Below, piece after piece: positions 35,259 to 45,652 of a stretch of 64,000 nucleotides of DNA. The stretch lies in NCBI GenBank assembly GCA_020072845.1, contig JAIQGF010000004.1:253508-317507 (forward strand), given 5' to 3'. A model generated the notes under the pieces. That model saw only the letters and a program-made list of their open reading frames with translations, ran no database searches and had not been told where the DNA came from. How positions within the stretch are numbered: the first letter of the stretch is position 1; each line of letters begins with the position of its first letter. The position numbers and the translations under genes were made by a program. The DNA comes from Terriglobia bacterium (GTDB lineage: Bacteria; Acidobacteriota; Terriglobia; Terriglobales; Acidobacteriaceae).

Positions 35259-36650
35259 TTGAGCTTTGCGCAGCGCTTGCGCGAGATTCGCACCGGCTTC
35301 GAGCGTCCCTTCTGGGTCGCCAACATCACCGAAATTTTTGAGCGCCTCTCCTACTACGGCGCGTTCTCGTCGCTCGCTCTCTACCTGCAGGAACAACTCA
35401 ATTTTTCCACCCAGCAGACCGGCACGCTGACCGGCATCTTCGGCGGGATGGTCTGGTTCCTCGCCATCTTCGGCGGGGCCACCGCCGACCGCCTCGGGTT
35501 CCGCCGCGCACTTTCCGTCGCTTACCTCATCCTTGCCACCGCGTATTTTCTGATCGGCTCCATCGGCGCGCCCTGGCTGGCGCCGGCGCGGAACGCGGTG
35601 CCGCTGGCGCTTTTTGTCGGCTTCATCCTGATGCTTCCCGCGCTCGGCGTTTCCCTGGTCAAGCCGTGCGTCGTAGGCACCACCGCGCGCGCCTCGAAGG
35701 AAAACGTCCGCTCCATCGGCTACTCGATTTACTACACCATGGTGAATATCGGTGGCGCGGCCGGACCCTACGTCGCCTCCTGGTCGCATCGTCACCTGGG
35801 ACTGGCGAACGTGTATCGCGTTGCCGCGGTCAGCGTCTTCGCCATGTTCTTCGTCGTTCTGATCTTCTTCCGCGAGCCCCGCAAGGCCGGCGATGCCCCT
35901 CCGCCCTCCATCGCCGAGGTCGCGCGCAATTTCTGCGTCGTACTGGGGAACTACAAACTGGTTGTGCCCGTGCTGCTGGTTGCGCTCGCGCTCGGCGCAG
36001 CTTCGCTGCTCGCCGGCTTCACCGTTCCCTGGTGGATCTGGGCCGTGCTTCTCGTCGTGGTGCTCGCCGGTATCAGCCGCTTCATGTGGTTCCTGGTTTT
36101 GTTCACCGGATACTGGGTCGTGTTCTGGCAGCAGTACATCAGCCTTCCCGGCTACATCCACGGCTATATCGATCCCCGCGCCGACGTCGAGCTGATCCTC
36201 ATCACCGACGGCCTCACCGTCATCGCGCTCACCCTGGCGGTGAATTACCTGACCAGCCGCATCCCCGCATTTCAGGCGGTGATCCTCGGCACCGTGATCA
36301 CGTCGGTTTCCTGGGTGATCCTCGCATTGCGTCCGACCGTCTGGGGCGCGGTGCTCTCGTTGTTTGTCCTGGCGCTGGGCGAGATCATCCAGTCGCCGCG
36401 TTATTACGAGTACATCTCGCGCCTCGCGCCGCCGGGCCAGCAGGGTACCTACATGGGATTTGCTTTTCTTCCCATCGGCATCGGGTCTCTGATCGGCGGA
36501 TGGTTCGGCGGACGACTCGTCCACCACTACGGCGAAGTCCTGCACCAGCCCAGGCGAATCTGGTTCGCCGTTACCGCAGTGGGCCTGGCAACGGCGGTGG
36601 TTTTGGCGATCTATAACAAGATTGTCCGCCCCGTTCAGGCCAACGAATAA
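35259..36650 (+). CDS. POT/PTR-family MFS transporter
   Basis: A 463-residue major facilitator with about 14 helices. TEIFERLSYYGAFSSLALYL matches the ExxERFxYYG signature of proton-dependent oligopeptide transporters. IYYTMVNIGGAAGPYVA and the late SRLAPPGQQGTYMGFAFLPIG are also family-like. It starts at a TTG preceded by a GAGGTCGAGGAG ribosome site. Likely di/tripeptide or nitrate-type substrate; not resolved. The spacer upstream is a hairpin array. Confidence 0.9.
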   Translation: MSFAQRLREIRTGFERPFWVANITEIFERLSYYGAFSSLALYLQEQLNFSTQQTGTLTGIFGGMVWFLAIFGGATADRLGFRRALSVAYLILATAYFLIGSIGAPWLAPARNAVPLALFVGFILMLPALGVSLVKPCVVGTTARASKENVRSIGYSIYYTMVNIGGAAGPYVASWSHRHLGLANVYRVAAVSVFAMFFVVLIFFREPRKAGDAPPPSIAEVARNFCVVLGNYKLVVPVLLVALALGAASLLAGFTVPWWIWAVLLVVVLAGISRFMWFLVLFTGYWVVFWQQYISLPGYIHGYIDPRADVELILITDGLTVIALTLAVNYLTSRIPAFQAVILGTVITSVSWVILALRPTVWGAVLSLFVLALGEIIQSPRYYEYISRLAPPGQQGTYMGFAFLPIGIGSLIGGWFGGRLVHHYGEVLHQPRRIWFAVTAVGLATAVVLAIYNKIVRPVQANE

Positions 36651-36669
36651 CGCAAAGCAATTTTGCGGG

Positions 36670-36760
36670 CGTCATCCTGGGCCCGCGTGCTGGAGCCTGC
36701 CCTGACCCCGAGTGCGGCCGAGGGGGCGAAGGGGTGCGAGTCTCGGGATCTATGCATTTT
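36670..36760. repeat. GTCATCCTGGGC...GGGATCTATGCA element
   Basis: A diverged copy of the dispersed element. The ends GCGTCATCCTGGGC and TCTCGGGATCTATGCATTTT are recognisable, with a palindromic GGGGCGAAGGGG-type core. It lies between the POT transporter and hpnI. Confidence 0.65.
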
Positions 36761-36862
36761 TCCAACCTTAGCGGCTTTCGATACAAAACTTTACAAAATT
36801 CGCGTTACTCTCCGAGTCCTTTTGTTTGCTGCCGGGTTTGGCTGAGCTTAGGATAGGTGGTG

Positions 36863-38086
36863 ATGCCTCAGTTTCTGCTGTTGATCGCAATATTGGGGCT
36901 GGTGAGCTCGACCGGCTTTCTCCTGCTGGTCATGGTGGCCGCGTTGCGCTTCCGACAGCGCGCCCGCAGGGCCGACGCCGCTCCCTGCCTCGGCGATCAG
37001 GAACTTCCGCCCGTCAGCGTGATCAAGCCCGTGTGCGGCCTTGAGCCCTTGCTCGAACAGAATCTGGAATCCTTGTTCCAGCAGGACTATCCCACATTCG
37101 AGTTGATCTTCGGCGCGCGCACCGCCGATGATCCCGCCATCGCCGTCGTCAACCAGCTTCGCCGCCGCTATCCCGAAGTCAAGGCGCGCTGCGTCTTTTC
37201 CGGCGACCCGATCTGGCCCAACCCTCGTGTCTACTCCGAGCATAAGATGATCGCCGCCGCCGAATACGACTACCTCGTCATCGGCGACAGCGACGTCCGC
37301 GTCCCGCGCGACTATCTTCGCAACATCGTCGCCCCGCTGCGCGATCCCGAGGTCGGCCTGGTCACCTGTATTTACCGCGGCAAGCCGAGCGGTGGCGCCT
37401 GGTCTCGCCTGGAAGCCGCCGGCTTTTCCGTCGAGCTCACCTCCGGCGTGCTGGTTGCCGACCTGCTCGAAGGCATGAAGTTCGCGCTCGGCCCGACCAC
37501 CGCCACCCGCAAGGACGTGCTCGCCCACATCGGCGGGATTCGCGTCCTCGCCGACTATCATTCCGACGATTACGAAATCGGCCGCCAGATTGATGCTGCC
37601 GGATATCGCGTTGTCCTCTCCCACGTCGTCATTGACCACATCACCCTGAACCGTGCCATGATCAGCCGCCAGATCCGCTGGATGCGCAGCACCCGCTTCT
37701 CGCGTCCCGCCGGTCACATCGGCAGCGGGTTGACCTTCGCCACGCCGTTTGCGCTGCTCGGTTTCATCGTCGCCGCCGCCTGGGGATACTGGACGCTTGC
37801 CTTGACCCTGCTCGCCTGGGGCATCGTCAACCGCTGGGTGCAGGCGCTGGTGGTCGGCTGGGGCGTGGTACGCGATCCCGAAATCTGGCGTTACCTCTGG
37901 TATTACCCAATCCGCGACCTGCTGGGATTTTTCTTTTGGATGGCCAGCTTCACCGGACGCAACTTCACCTGGCGCGGCGAACCCTACCGCTTCGGTCCCG
38001 GCGGACGCGTCGTCAGCCTGCGCCATGCTTCCCCGGCGGAACCCTCCTCTCACGCCGCTCCCGTCGGACCCGCCGGATCGGACTAA
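36863..38086 (+). CDS. hpnI: HpnI-like family 2/21 glycosyltransferase
   Basis: A membrane-associated glycosyltransferase (407 residues from ATG 36863; two in-frame GTG codons precede it) resembling HpnI and ceramide glucosyltransferase, which glycosylate hopanoid or sphingolipid acceptors. An N-terminal helix precedes a GT-A domain with PPVSVIKPVCGLEP, the metal-binding GDSDVRV, DDYEIG and QIRWMRS (QxxRW-type) motifs. Two C-terminal helices follow. Other hpn genes are not in the window, so the lipid acceptor is inferred from family only. Confidence 0.85.
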   Translation: MPQFLLLIAILGLVSSTGFLLLVMVAALRFRQRARRADAAPCLGDQELPPVSVIKPVCGLEPLLEQNLESLFQQDYPTFELIFGARTADDPAIAVVNQLRRRYPEVKARCVFSGDPIWPNPRVYSEHKMIAAAEYDYLVIGDSDVRVPRDYLRNIVAPLRDPEVGLVTCIYRGKPSGGAWSRLEAAGFSVELTSGVLVADLLEGMKFALGPTTATRKDVLAHIGGIRVLADYHSDDYEIGRQIDAAGYRVVLSHVVIDHITLNRAMISRQIRWMRSTRFSRPAGHIGSGLTFATPFALLGFIVAAAWGYWTLALTLLAWGIVNRWVQALVVGWGVVRDPEIWRYLWYYPIRDLLGFFFWMASFTGRNFTWRGEPYRFGPGGRVVSLRHASPAEPSSHAAPVGPAGSD

Positions 38087-38090
38087 TCAG

Positions 38091-38300
38091 TTCCGAGTTT
38101 CAGTTTCAGTTTCAGTTTCAGTCGTTCTCCGATTTGTCATTCCGACCCTGAGCGAAGCCGAAGGGGCGGAATCTGCTGTTCTGCCTTGGCGACCTCCGCG
38201 TCCTTTGCGGTCCAATGTTTTTGTAAATCGACAATCGACAATCGGCAATCAGCAATGGTCTTGGTTTCCACCCACAACTCAGAACTCCCAACTTTGTTAA
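38091..38300. repeat. Mosaic of three repeat families
   Basis: An AGTTTC array (38096-38124) is followed by a TCATTCCGACCCTGAGCGAAG element (38136-38185), a CAATCGA/CAATCGG array (38224-38257) and a CAACTCAGAACTC piece (38274-38296). Together they fill the spacer between hpnI and the serine hydrolase. Confidence 0.75.
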
Positions 38301-38325
38301 ACTGCCCAGTTTCCTGGAGCCACCC

Positions 38326-39717
38326 ATGCGCACACGCATCGCCGCCTTTATTCTCGTCGCCACCCTCGCCGCCCACGCCCAACAGGGGCGGTCGCAGTTT
38401 CCCAACGACGTCCGCTACCAGATGGACGTCGCCGCCACCAAGATCCTCGCCACCACCGGCGTGCCCAGCGCCTCCATCGCGGTGGTGAAGGACGGCCGCA
38501 TCGCCTACCTCCAGACCTACGGAGAAGCGCGCCTGGAGCCGCGCACGCTGGTCAAGCCGTCGATGCGTTACTCCATCGGCTCCATCAGCAAGCAATTCAC
38601 CGCCGTCGCCTTGCTGTTGCTGCAGGAGCAAGGCAAGCTCTCGCTCGACGACCCTGTTGGCAAGTTTCTCCCCAACCTCACCCGCGCCAACCAGGTCTCG
38701 GTCCGCCAACTGCTCACGCATACCTCCGGCTACCAGGACTTCTGGCCGCAAGACTACGTCATGCCCATGATGCTCAAGCCTACGACCGCCGAAAAAATCA
38801 TGGACACCTGGGCGCGCAAGCCGCTCGACTTCGAGCCGGGCACGAAATGGCAGTACAGCAACACCGGCTACGTGATCGCCGGCGCCATCATCGAGAAAGT
38901 CACCGGAAAATCCTACTTCCAGTTCCTGCGCGATCACATTTTCACGCCGCTGAACATGGCCAGCGTGGCTGATTTCGACCAGCACGGCATCGCCCCGGCC
39001 GATCCCACCGGCTACCTGCGCTATGGCCTCGGCCCCGCGCGCGTCGCTCCCGATGCCGGCGCAGGCTGGATGTTCGCCGCCGGCGAGCTCGCCATGACCG
39101 CCGAAGACCTCGCCAAGTGGGACATCGCGCTGCTCGAGCGCAAGATCATGAGCCCCGCCTCCTACAAGCAGTTCGAAAGCGAAACCGTGCTCGCCAACGG
39201 CCTGGGCACGCAGTACGGGCTGGGCGTCTCCGTGCGCTCCGAGTCGGGACATCGCGCGCTCTCGCACGGCGGCGAAGTCTCCGGCTTCACCGCCACCAAC
39301 ACCGTGTTTCCCGACGACAACGCCGCCGTCGTCGTGCTCACCAATCAGGACGCGGCGAGCGCCTCCGGCGACATTGCCAAAAAGCTCGCCACCCTCGCTC
39401 TCCAGGACGCCGACACGGCGCGCAAGCTGGAGCAGGCGCGCCAGATCTTTGCCGGCCTGCAGCATGGAACCATCAACCGCGCGCTCTTCACCGACAATGC
39501 CAATTTCTATTTCAGCGAGCAGGCGCTGAAGGATTTCGCCTCCAGCCTCGGGCCGCTGGGCACGCCCACCGATTTCACCCAGACGAACCAGGCGCTGCGC
39601 GGCGGCATGGTGCTGCGGAGTTACCAGGTGAAGTTTGCCAACAAGACCGTGCGCGCCTGGACCTTCGAAATGCCCGACGGCAAGCTGGAGCAATACCAAG
39701 TCGCCGCCGCGGACTAA
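38326..39717 (+). CDS. Serine beta-lactamase-like hydrolase
   Basis: A secreted 463-residue protein of the class C beta-lactamase/D-aminopeptidase/esterase superfamily. The signal peptide (RIAAFILVATLAAHA) is followed by the catalytic SxxK at S86-I-S-K89, the YxN triad member in YSNTGY, and an HGG in LSHGGEVSGF that replaces KTG. A C-terminal extension (~360-463) forms a separate small domain typical of peptidase-like homologues. Substrate unknown; peptidoglycan-fragment or ester hydrolysis is more likely than antibiotic resistance. Confidence 0.9.
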   Translation: MRTRIAAFILVATLAAHAQQGRSQFPNDVRYQMDVAATKILATTGVPSASIAVVKDGRIAYLQTYGEARLEPRTLVKPSMRYSIGSISKQFTAVALLLLQEQGKLSLDDPVGKFLPNLTRANQVSVRQLLTHTSGYQDFWPQDYVMPMMLKPTTAEKIMDTWARKPLDFEPGTKWQYSNTGYVIAGAIIEKVTGKSYFQFLRDHIFTPLNMASVADFDQHGIAPADPTGYLRYGLGPARVAPDAGAGWMFAAGELAMTAEDLAKWDIALLERKIMSPASYKQFESETVLANGLGTQYGLGVSVRSESGHRALSHGGEVSGFTATNTVFPDDNAAVVVLTNQDAASASGDIAKKLATLALQDADTARKLEQARQIFAGLQHGTINRALFTDNANFYFSEQALKDFASSLGPLGTPTDFTQTNQALRGGMVLRSYQVKFANKTVRAWTFEMPDGKLEQYQVAAAD

Positions 39718-39721
39718 CGGT

Positions 39722-39756
39722 TGGAGCGCGCTCGCTCTCGAGCGCGAGCAGCGCGG
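39722..39756. repeat. GGAGCGCGCTCGC hairpin element
   Basis: TTGGAGCGCGCTCGCTCTCG continues with GAGCGCGAGC, a strong hairpin between convergent genes. A related copy lies at 52136-52164 next to secY. Confidence 0.6.
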
Positions 39757-39778
39757 ACCCAGATTCACTCTGGACACG

Positions 39779-41182
39779 TCAGTGAGGAGCGCCCGGCGTG
39801 GATGCGTCGCGTTCCGCCTCCGCTTTCACGTGCAGCAGCACGCGCATGTGAATGCGGTGAACGATATAGTCCGACCACATCCGCCAATACGGCTGCGGCC
39901 AGAAGTAATTCTGGTACCAGGTGGTGCCTTCGAGGCGCGTCCGGCCGCCGGCCAGCGGCACCAGGCGAAACTGTCCGCTGCGCGACCGCATGTAGTTTCG
40001 TTCCAGGTGCGGCGGAGTAATCTCGGCGAAACTCAACTCGCGCATCGCCACCGGCTGCGCCACCACGTCAAAAGCCAGCAAGCGCCCTTCGTCCCACTTG
40101 GTGATCGGCTCAACGAAATCGCCGGTTGAAAAGCGGCAGTAACGTACGGCGCCGATACCGCGCCCGCGGATCACCGCCGAAGTTGGATAGGCAATCCCGG
40201 TGCGAAATAGCATTTCTTGCGGCGGCACCAGCGGCGGGAACGTGACCACGTTGCGCCACACCGTTTCCGCCGGAGCATTGATCTCCACTGCTGTCGTGAC
40301 GGCAAGCACCGGCGGCCTGGGATTCACCGCATTTTCGATGAACATGGCGAGCGGCAGCACCAGCACCCATGCGGCCATCGTCGGTGGAGATTGCGGCCTC
40401 TCTCGGAAAGCCTGAATGTTCCATGCCAGCAGCGCGCCCGCTGTCGCCAGAGTTAGTGCTAACGGCAGCGCCATCAGCAAGCAGACCACTCCTTCAAAGC
40501 CGAGGCCGAACAGGGCAACGCCGAGACACAGGACTGCAAGTAATGCGACGCCGACCGTCGCATCCCAAGCCCGACGCTGGTTGTAGTTGAAGATCGTTGC
40601 CGAGACGAAGCCAATGCCGAACGGAACACCGAGAAACAAGCCCGCGCCGTATAGCCTCAACCCGCCCACGCTCAGCAGGACTAGCAGCAAGGCAATCGCG
40701 ATGGAAAGCAGCACGCCCAGCGCCGCGCTGGCCGTCGCATTACGCGGCCTAACATCATTCTCGAATCTTGCGGGCGGCACGCCGGCATCCTTGACGGTCT
40801 CCGGCAGCAGACACAGCGAAAGAAAAAACGCCAGGTTCACCACCGGTACGAAGAACAGGAATACCCAGGACGTCTTGCGGCCAGCAGAGCGCAACCGCCG
40901 CATTGTCAATGCAATTCCTGTCCCAAAAAACGGCAGGGCCACCGCCGACAGCGTCAGGTACATATGCTGGTTGGGCGTGTGAAACGGCGAGGCCTGCCGT
41001 GTGGGGAAGAAGTAGTTCAGGACATGCCACGTCTGGCCGTAGAGCGAGGCGATCCAGCGATCGATGGCGTACTTGATCGCCAGCAGCGCTGATCCCGCGA
41101 CCAAATACTGCGCTCTTGTCACCCCGCCGTTCCAGGTGAACAGCCAACGCAGAAACCGCCAAGCCCTGAAGTCTGTGCTCAT
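39779..41182 (-). CDS. DUF805-like membrane protein fused to an SRPBCC domain
   Basis: 467 residues. The N-terminal ~130 residues resemble DUF805 (FTWNGGVTRAQYLVAG, ALTMRRLRSAGR). More hydrophobic helices follow (~150-300). The C-terminal ~165 residues look like an SRPBCC/polyketide-cyclase lipid-binding domain (VEINAPAETVWRNVVTFP, FAEITPPHLERNYMRSRSGQFRL, YIVHRIHMRVLLHVK). The combination suggests a membrane protein that handles a hydrophobic ligand. It is 40 bp downstream of a tetR gene on the same strand and is probably its target. Confidence 0.75.
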   Translation of the reverse strand: MSTDFRAWRFLRWLFTWNGGVTRAQYLVAGSALLAIKYAIDRWIASLYGQTWHVLNYFFPTRQASPFHTPNQHMYLTLSAVALPFFGTGIALTMRRLRSAGRKTSWVFLFFVPVVNLAFFLSLCLLPETVKDAGVPPARFENDVRPRNATASAALGVLLSIAIALLLVLLSVGGLRLYGAGLFLGVPFGIGFVSATIFNYNQRRAWDATVGVALLAVLCLGVALFGLGFEGVVCLLMALPLALTLATAGALLAWNIQAFRERPQSPPTMAAWVLVLPLAMFIENAVNPRPPVLAVTTAVEINAPAETVWRNVVTFPPLVPPQEMLFRTGIAYPTSAVIRGRGIGAVRYCRFSTGDFVEPITKWDEGRLLAFDVVAQPVAMRELSFAEITPPHLERNYMRSRSGQFRLVPLAGGRTRLEGTTWYQNYFWPQPYWRMWSDYIVHRIHMRVLLHVKAEAERDASTPGAPH

Positions 41183-41222
41183 CGCATCTCTCCCCTCGCG
41201 CCGGTTTGCGCTTGCCCCACCC

Positions 41223-41927
41223 TTATCGCTCCCGGGGTTGGAGCGATAGGGTGGGTTCGCTCAATCCCGCGTCCTTGAGCACGCCGAGAACGTGCCGCCG
41301 CAGGGGGCGCAGCAACGGAAATCTCGCCAGCGACAGCATGCGCACCACCAGGGTGACCGAGCCGTCAATCAATTTGCGGGTGCGCTGCGCATTTGGCGAC
41401 CCGTCATATAAAAAAAAGAGCAGGATCCCCATGTGCATCGCCCATAGCAGCATGGGCAGGAGGTCGGCGAGATCGTGCGGCAGGCGCTCCGCCTCAACCG
41501 CGCGCCGGAACAGTTCCATGCATTCCGCGCGCAATGGCTGCGTCGCTTTCCCCAGGAACGACAGCGGGTGCTCCGGGTCGCCGGTGTAGCGAAATAGCGC
41601 GCCCAGCAGCTTGCGGTCGTCCTGCAGAATGTCGATCTTGGTGTGCAACACCGTCGAAAGCCGCTCCTCCAGCGTCGCGGCGCGCGGGAGTTCTTCTTCC
41701 AGCATGGCGGCGTGGCGCGACTGCACCTGATCGTAGTAGGCGGCGACCAGCGCCTCCTTGCTGGGGAAGTAGTAGTACGCAAGCCCGAGCGCCACGCCCG
41801 CGCCGGCGGCCACGTCGCGCATGGTGGTCGCGTCGAATCCGTGTTCACGGAACAGCCGCAGCGCGTGGCCCATGATTTGCTCTCTCGCTGCTTCGCCCTT
41901 GGCCGACTTCTCGCCGATTTTGAACAT
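41223..41927 (-). CDS. TetR-family transcriptional regulator
   Basis: A 234-residue repressor. The N-terminal helix-turn-helix (~20-65) contains HALRLFREHGFDATTMRDVA and LAYYYFPSKEALVAAYY; the C-terminal ligand domain is helical. The start ATG at 41925-41927 lies inside a perfect palindrome (41919-41934), and a TAATAT box sits 5 nt upstream of that palindrome's ATG-proximal half. The transcript may therefore be leaderless and autoregulated. It is first in an operon with the DUF805-SRPBCC gene. Confidence 0.9.
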   Translation of the reverse strand: MFKIGEKSAKGEAAREQIMGHALRLFREHGFDATTMRDVAAGAGVALGLAYYYFPSKEALVAAYYDQVQSRHAAMLEEELPRAATLEERLSTVLHTKIDILQDDRKLLGALFRYTGDPEHPLSFLGKATQPLRAECMELFRRAVEAERLPHDLADLLPMLLWAMHMGILLFFLYDGSPNAQRTRKLIDGSVTLVVRMLSLARFPLLRPLRRHVLGVLKDAGLSEPTLSLQPRER

Positions 41928-41984
41928 GTTCAAATATTAGCCTGCAGCGAGCCGTCGTGTCAATCGAAATTTGAACATGTTCAA
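41919..41984. promoter_or_regulatory. Twin TetR operators
   Basis: The 14-bp palindrome TTGAACATGTTCAA occurs twice, at 41920-41933 and 41971-41984, with centres 51 bp apart (close to five helical turns). The first covers the tetR start codon. They are probable binding sites for the adjacent TetR protein. Confidence 0.8.
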
Positions 41985-42164
41985 TAAGCGCCGGAGTTTC
42001 AACTACCTGCCCCCTCCGTACCCCCATGATCATGTCGGAAGAGGACAGAACTCCCATGTCTAGCGCATTCGTGGACATTCCGGGTTTGCGACCGCAAGCC
42101 CTGAAATGCCGCTCGTACGCAATCCGACATCACTTGCTACAATGTCGAAAAGCCCAGCGAGTGA

Positions 42165-43676
<1,512 letters not shown>

Positions 43677-44180
43677 ATGAACAAGCCTGTTGGCCGCGCC
43701 TGGATTCCCGCGCTGCTGTGGCTGGCGGTAATCGCCTTTGAATCCACGTCGCTGATGTCGGCGGAAAACACCGGACATCTGCTTCTTGCCATCGCCCGGT
43801 TTTTCGATCCGCGAATCACGCTTGCGCAATTGCAACTGCTCAACGCGGTCGGGCGGAAAATCGGGCATTGTGTCGGCTATGGAATCCTCAGCCTGCTGAT
43901 GCTGCGCGCCTGGTGGGCAACCCTGACGCTACCGCGCTCGGCCACGCGCCTGCCCTCGTGGTCGGCAATGGTGACGGCGTGGAGCGCGCGCGCGGCCGTG
44001 CTCGCGCTGCTGTCGGCGGCGGCCGTCGCCAGCCTCGATGAGTGGCACCAGGTGTTCCTTCCGGGAAGGACCGGCACGATCCGCGATGTCGCGCTGGATA
44101 CCACGGCTGCGGCATTCGTGCAGTTGTTGTTCGTCGCCGTGCGTAAGGCGAGAGGGAAACAAGAAGCAATTAGCAATTAA
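43677..44180 (+). CDS. VanZ-family membrane protein
   Basis: A 167-residue inner-membrane protein with four hydrophobic segments and the VanZ-family pattern GRKIGHCVGYGILSLLMLR ... SLDEWHQVFLPGRTGTIRDVALDT (motif ends only). VanZ proteins are linked to glycopeptide tolerance and cell-envelope roles, but this branch is uncharacterised. It follows guaB without a gap and is likely co-transcribed. The last residues (KQEAISN) are encoded by an AATTAGC repeat array that has run into the gene's end. Confidence 0.85.
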   Translation: MNKPVGRAWIPALLWLAVIAFESTSLMSAENTGHLLLAIARFFDPRITLAQLQLLNAVGRKIGHCVGYGILSLLMLRAWWATLTLPRSATRLPSWSAMVTAWSARAAVLALLSAAAVASLDEWHQVFLPGRTGTIRDVALDTTAAAFVQLLFVAVRKARGKQEAISN

Positions 44181-44212
44181 CAGGTGATGGTGACTGCCTA
44201 ATTGCTAATCGC
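44164..44212. repeat. AATTAGC / GCTAATT inverted array
   Basis: GAAGCAATTAGCAATTAA (44164-44181) faces TAATTGCTAATCGC (to 44212). The left arm overlaps the last codons of the VanZ gene. Confidence 0.8.
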
Positions 44213-44248
44213 TTTCGCAGTTTCGCCGCGATCCGTGGAAGAAGAATA

Positions 44249-44274
44249 GAGCGCGTCCGAAAGCGAACGCGCTC
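44249..44274 (-). terminator. Possible terminator of the LTXXQ gene
   Basis: The stem GAGCGCGT / ACGCGCTC has a 10-nt loop and is followed on the minus strand by TATTCTTCTT. It also resembles the GGAGCGCGCTC element, so its role as a terminator is uncertain. Confidence 0.45.
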
Positions 44275-44298
44275 CATTGTCGGTCAAAGTCAGCGCAG

Positions 44299-44967
44299 CT
44301 AGAAGCCGCTCGGCGGCGTGGGCGGCGGCGGGCCGGGCTTGCCGCCAGGGCCGCGGTGCTGCCGCATCTCCTGCCACTGCTGTTGCTGTTCCGGCGTGAG
44401 CAGCGAGTTCATCTGGGACATGGCGCCCTGGTGAATGTCGCGCATCTTGGCCTGCTTCTGTTCCGGCGTCAGCGTGGTGTCGTTGCGCACCGCCTGCGCC
44501 TGCTGCCGCGAGGACTTCAGGATGGGCTGGATCTTGGCGCGCTGGTCGTCGGTCAGATTGAGCTGCGCCAGGGGTCCCCTTCCGCGGCCCATACCGGCAT
44601 ACTGGCTACGCAGTTGCTTCATCTGCTGCTGCTGTTCCGGCGTGAGGGCACCGAGGATCTGCTGATGGGTGGAGGCGCGGAGTTGCCGGAACTTGTCGCG
44701 CTTCTGCTCCGGCGTGAGCGAGGTGTCCTGCTTGATGGACAGCGCCTGCTGGCGCCCGGCCTGCGTGAAACCCTGAATCTGCGTCTTCTGCTGGTCGGTG
44801 AGGTTGAGTTGCTGCGCCATGCGCTCGAAGCCGCCGTTGTGCCGGGGCATCATCTTGTGGGGAGCAGCAGCGGCGTCATCGCTCGGCGCAGGCGCGGTTT
44901 GCGCAGCCATCGCGGCGGCGAGAAGGAGGGACAGCAGGGCGATAGAAATTCGGGTGAATGCCCGCAT
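44299..44967 (-). CDS. Spy/CpxP-like LTXXQ periplasmic protein, tandem repeat
   Basis: A 222-residue secreted helical protein with a signal peptide (SIALLSLLLAAAMAAQ). It has two homologous halves, each with a NLTDQQ-type LTxxQ motif, a TSLTPEQKR/TTLTPEQKQ motif and an LTPEQQQQ motif (~55-120 and ~137-203). This is an internal duplication of the Spy-like unit. A Pro/Gly tail follows. Spy-type proteins are periplasmic chaperones; here the role is inferred from that family. Confidence 0.82.
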   Translation of the reverse strand: MRAFTRISIALLSLLLAAAMAAQTAPAPSDDAAAAPHKMMPRHNGGFERMAQQLNLTDQQKTQIQGFTQAGRQQALSIKQDTSLTPEQKRDKFRQLRASTHQQILGALTPEQQQQMKQLRSQYAGMGRGRGPLAQLNLTDDQRAKIQPILKSSRQQAQAVRNDTTLTPEQKQAKMRDIHQGAMSQMNSLLTPEQQQQWQEMRQHRGPGGKPGPPPPTPPSGF

Positions 44968-45064
44968 GATTTCGGTCTCCTTGGAATCGGGACTTAATGA
45001 TAGGAACCGATCAGGCGGGGAAAAGTTGTGGGGAAAGCGAAAGGGGCGAGTTCGGAATGGGAAA

Positions 45065-45129
45065 TGTAGTCGGTAGTCCGGTAGTCGGCAGTCCGGAACC
45101 GCACTACGGGCTACGGACTACCGACTACG
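45065..45129. repeat. GTAGTCSG inverted array after rplQ
   Basis: GTAGTCGGTAGTCCGGTAGT units (45065-45097) face CTACGGACTACCGACTAC units (45103-45129). It starts 3 bp beyond the rplQ stop on the minus strand, where the ribosomal operon would end, so it may act in termination. Confidence 0.85.
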
Positions 45130-45131
45130 AC

Positions 45132-45635
45132 TTACTCTTTTTCGCCCTTGGATTCGCCTTCGGCCGGAGCTTCGGCGGGAGTAGCCTGGGCTTCGGCTTC
45201 TTCCATCGCCTTCTTGGTTTCTTCGCGGCGCTTGGCGCGGGCTTCGGCGCGCTTGTGCTGCTTGGCGGCGATGGCTTTCTCGCTGCCGATCAGCTCGACA
45301 AACGCTTTCTCGGCGCCGTCGCCCTTTTGCCATCCGGTGCGGATGATGCGCAGGTAGCCGCCGTTGCGGTCGCCCATGCGCGGCGCGACGGTGTCGAACA
45401 GCTTGTCGACGGCGGCGCGCGTCATCAGGTAGGAGGCGGCGAGTCGGCGGGCGGCAACGTCGCCGCGCTTGCCGAGGGTGATCATCTTCTCGACGTGCGG
45501 GCGCATGGCCTTGGCCTTGGGTTCGGTGGTTTCAATGCGCTCTTCCAGAATGAGCGAGGTGACCAGGTTGCGCAGCAAGGCGCGACGGTGGCTGGTGTTT
45601 CTTCCCAGCTTCTTGCCAGCTTTTAAATGACGCAT
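45132..45635 (-). CDS. rplQ: 50S ribosomal protein L17
   Basis: The last gene of the alpha block. The conserved core MRHLKAGKKLGRNTSHRRALLRNL (ends given) and TTEPKAKAMRPHVEKMITL matches L17 near the exit tunnel of the 50S subunit. At 167 residues it exceeds the usual ~120 because of an acidic/Ala-rich tail (EEAEAQATPAEAPAEGESKG), likely disordered. Confidence 0.97.
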   Translation of the reverse strand: MRHLKAGKKLGRNTSHRRALLRNLVTSLILEERIETTEPKAKAMRPHVEKMITLGKRGDVAARRLAASYLMTRAAVDKLFDTVAPRMGDRNGGYLRIIRTGWQKGDGAEKAFVELIGSEKAIAAKQHKRAEARAKRREETKKAMEEAEAQATPAEAPAEGESKGEKE

Positions 45636-45652
45636 GATTCCGATCCTTAAAA

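Noticed and set aside
38137..39777. 546-residue minus-strand frame opposite the serine hydrolase
   Set aside because: The plus-strand gene has SxxK and YxN motifs; the antisense frame is compositional and runs through repeats.
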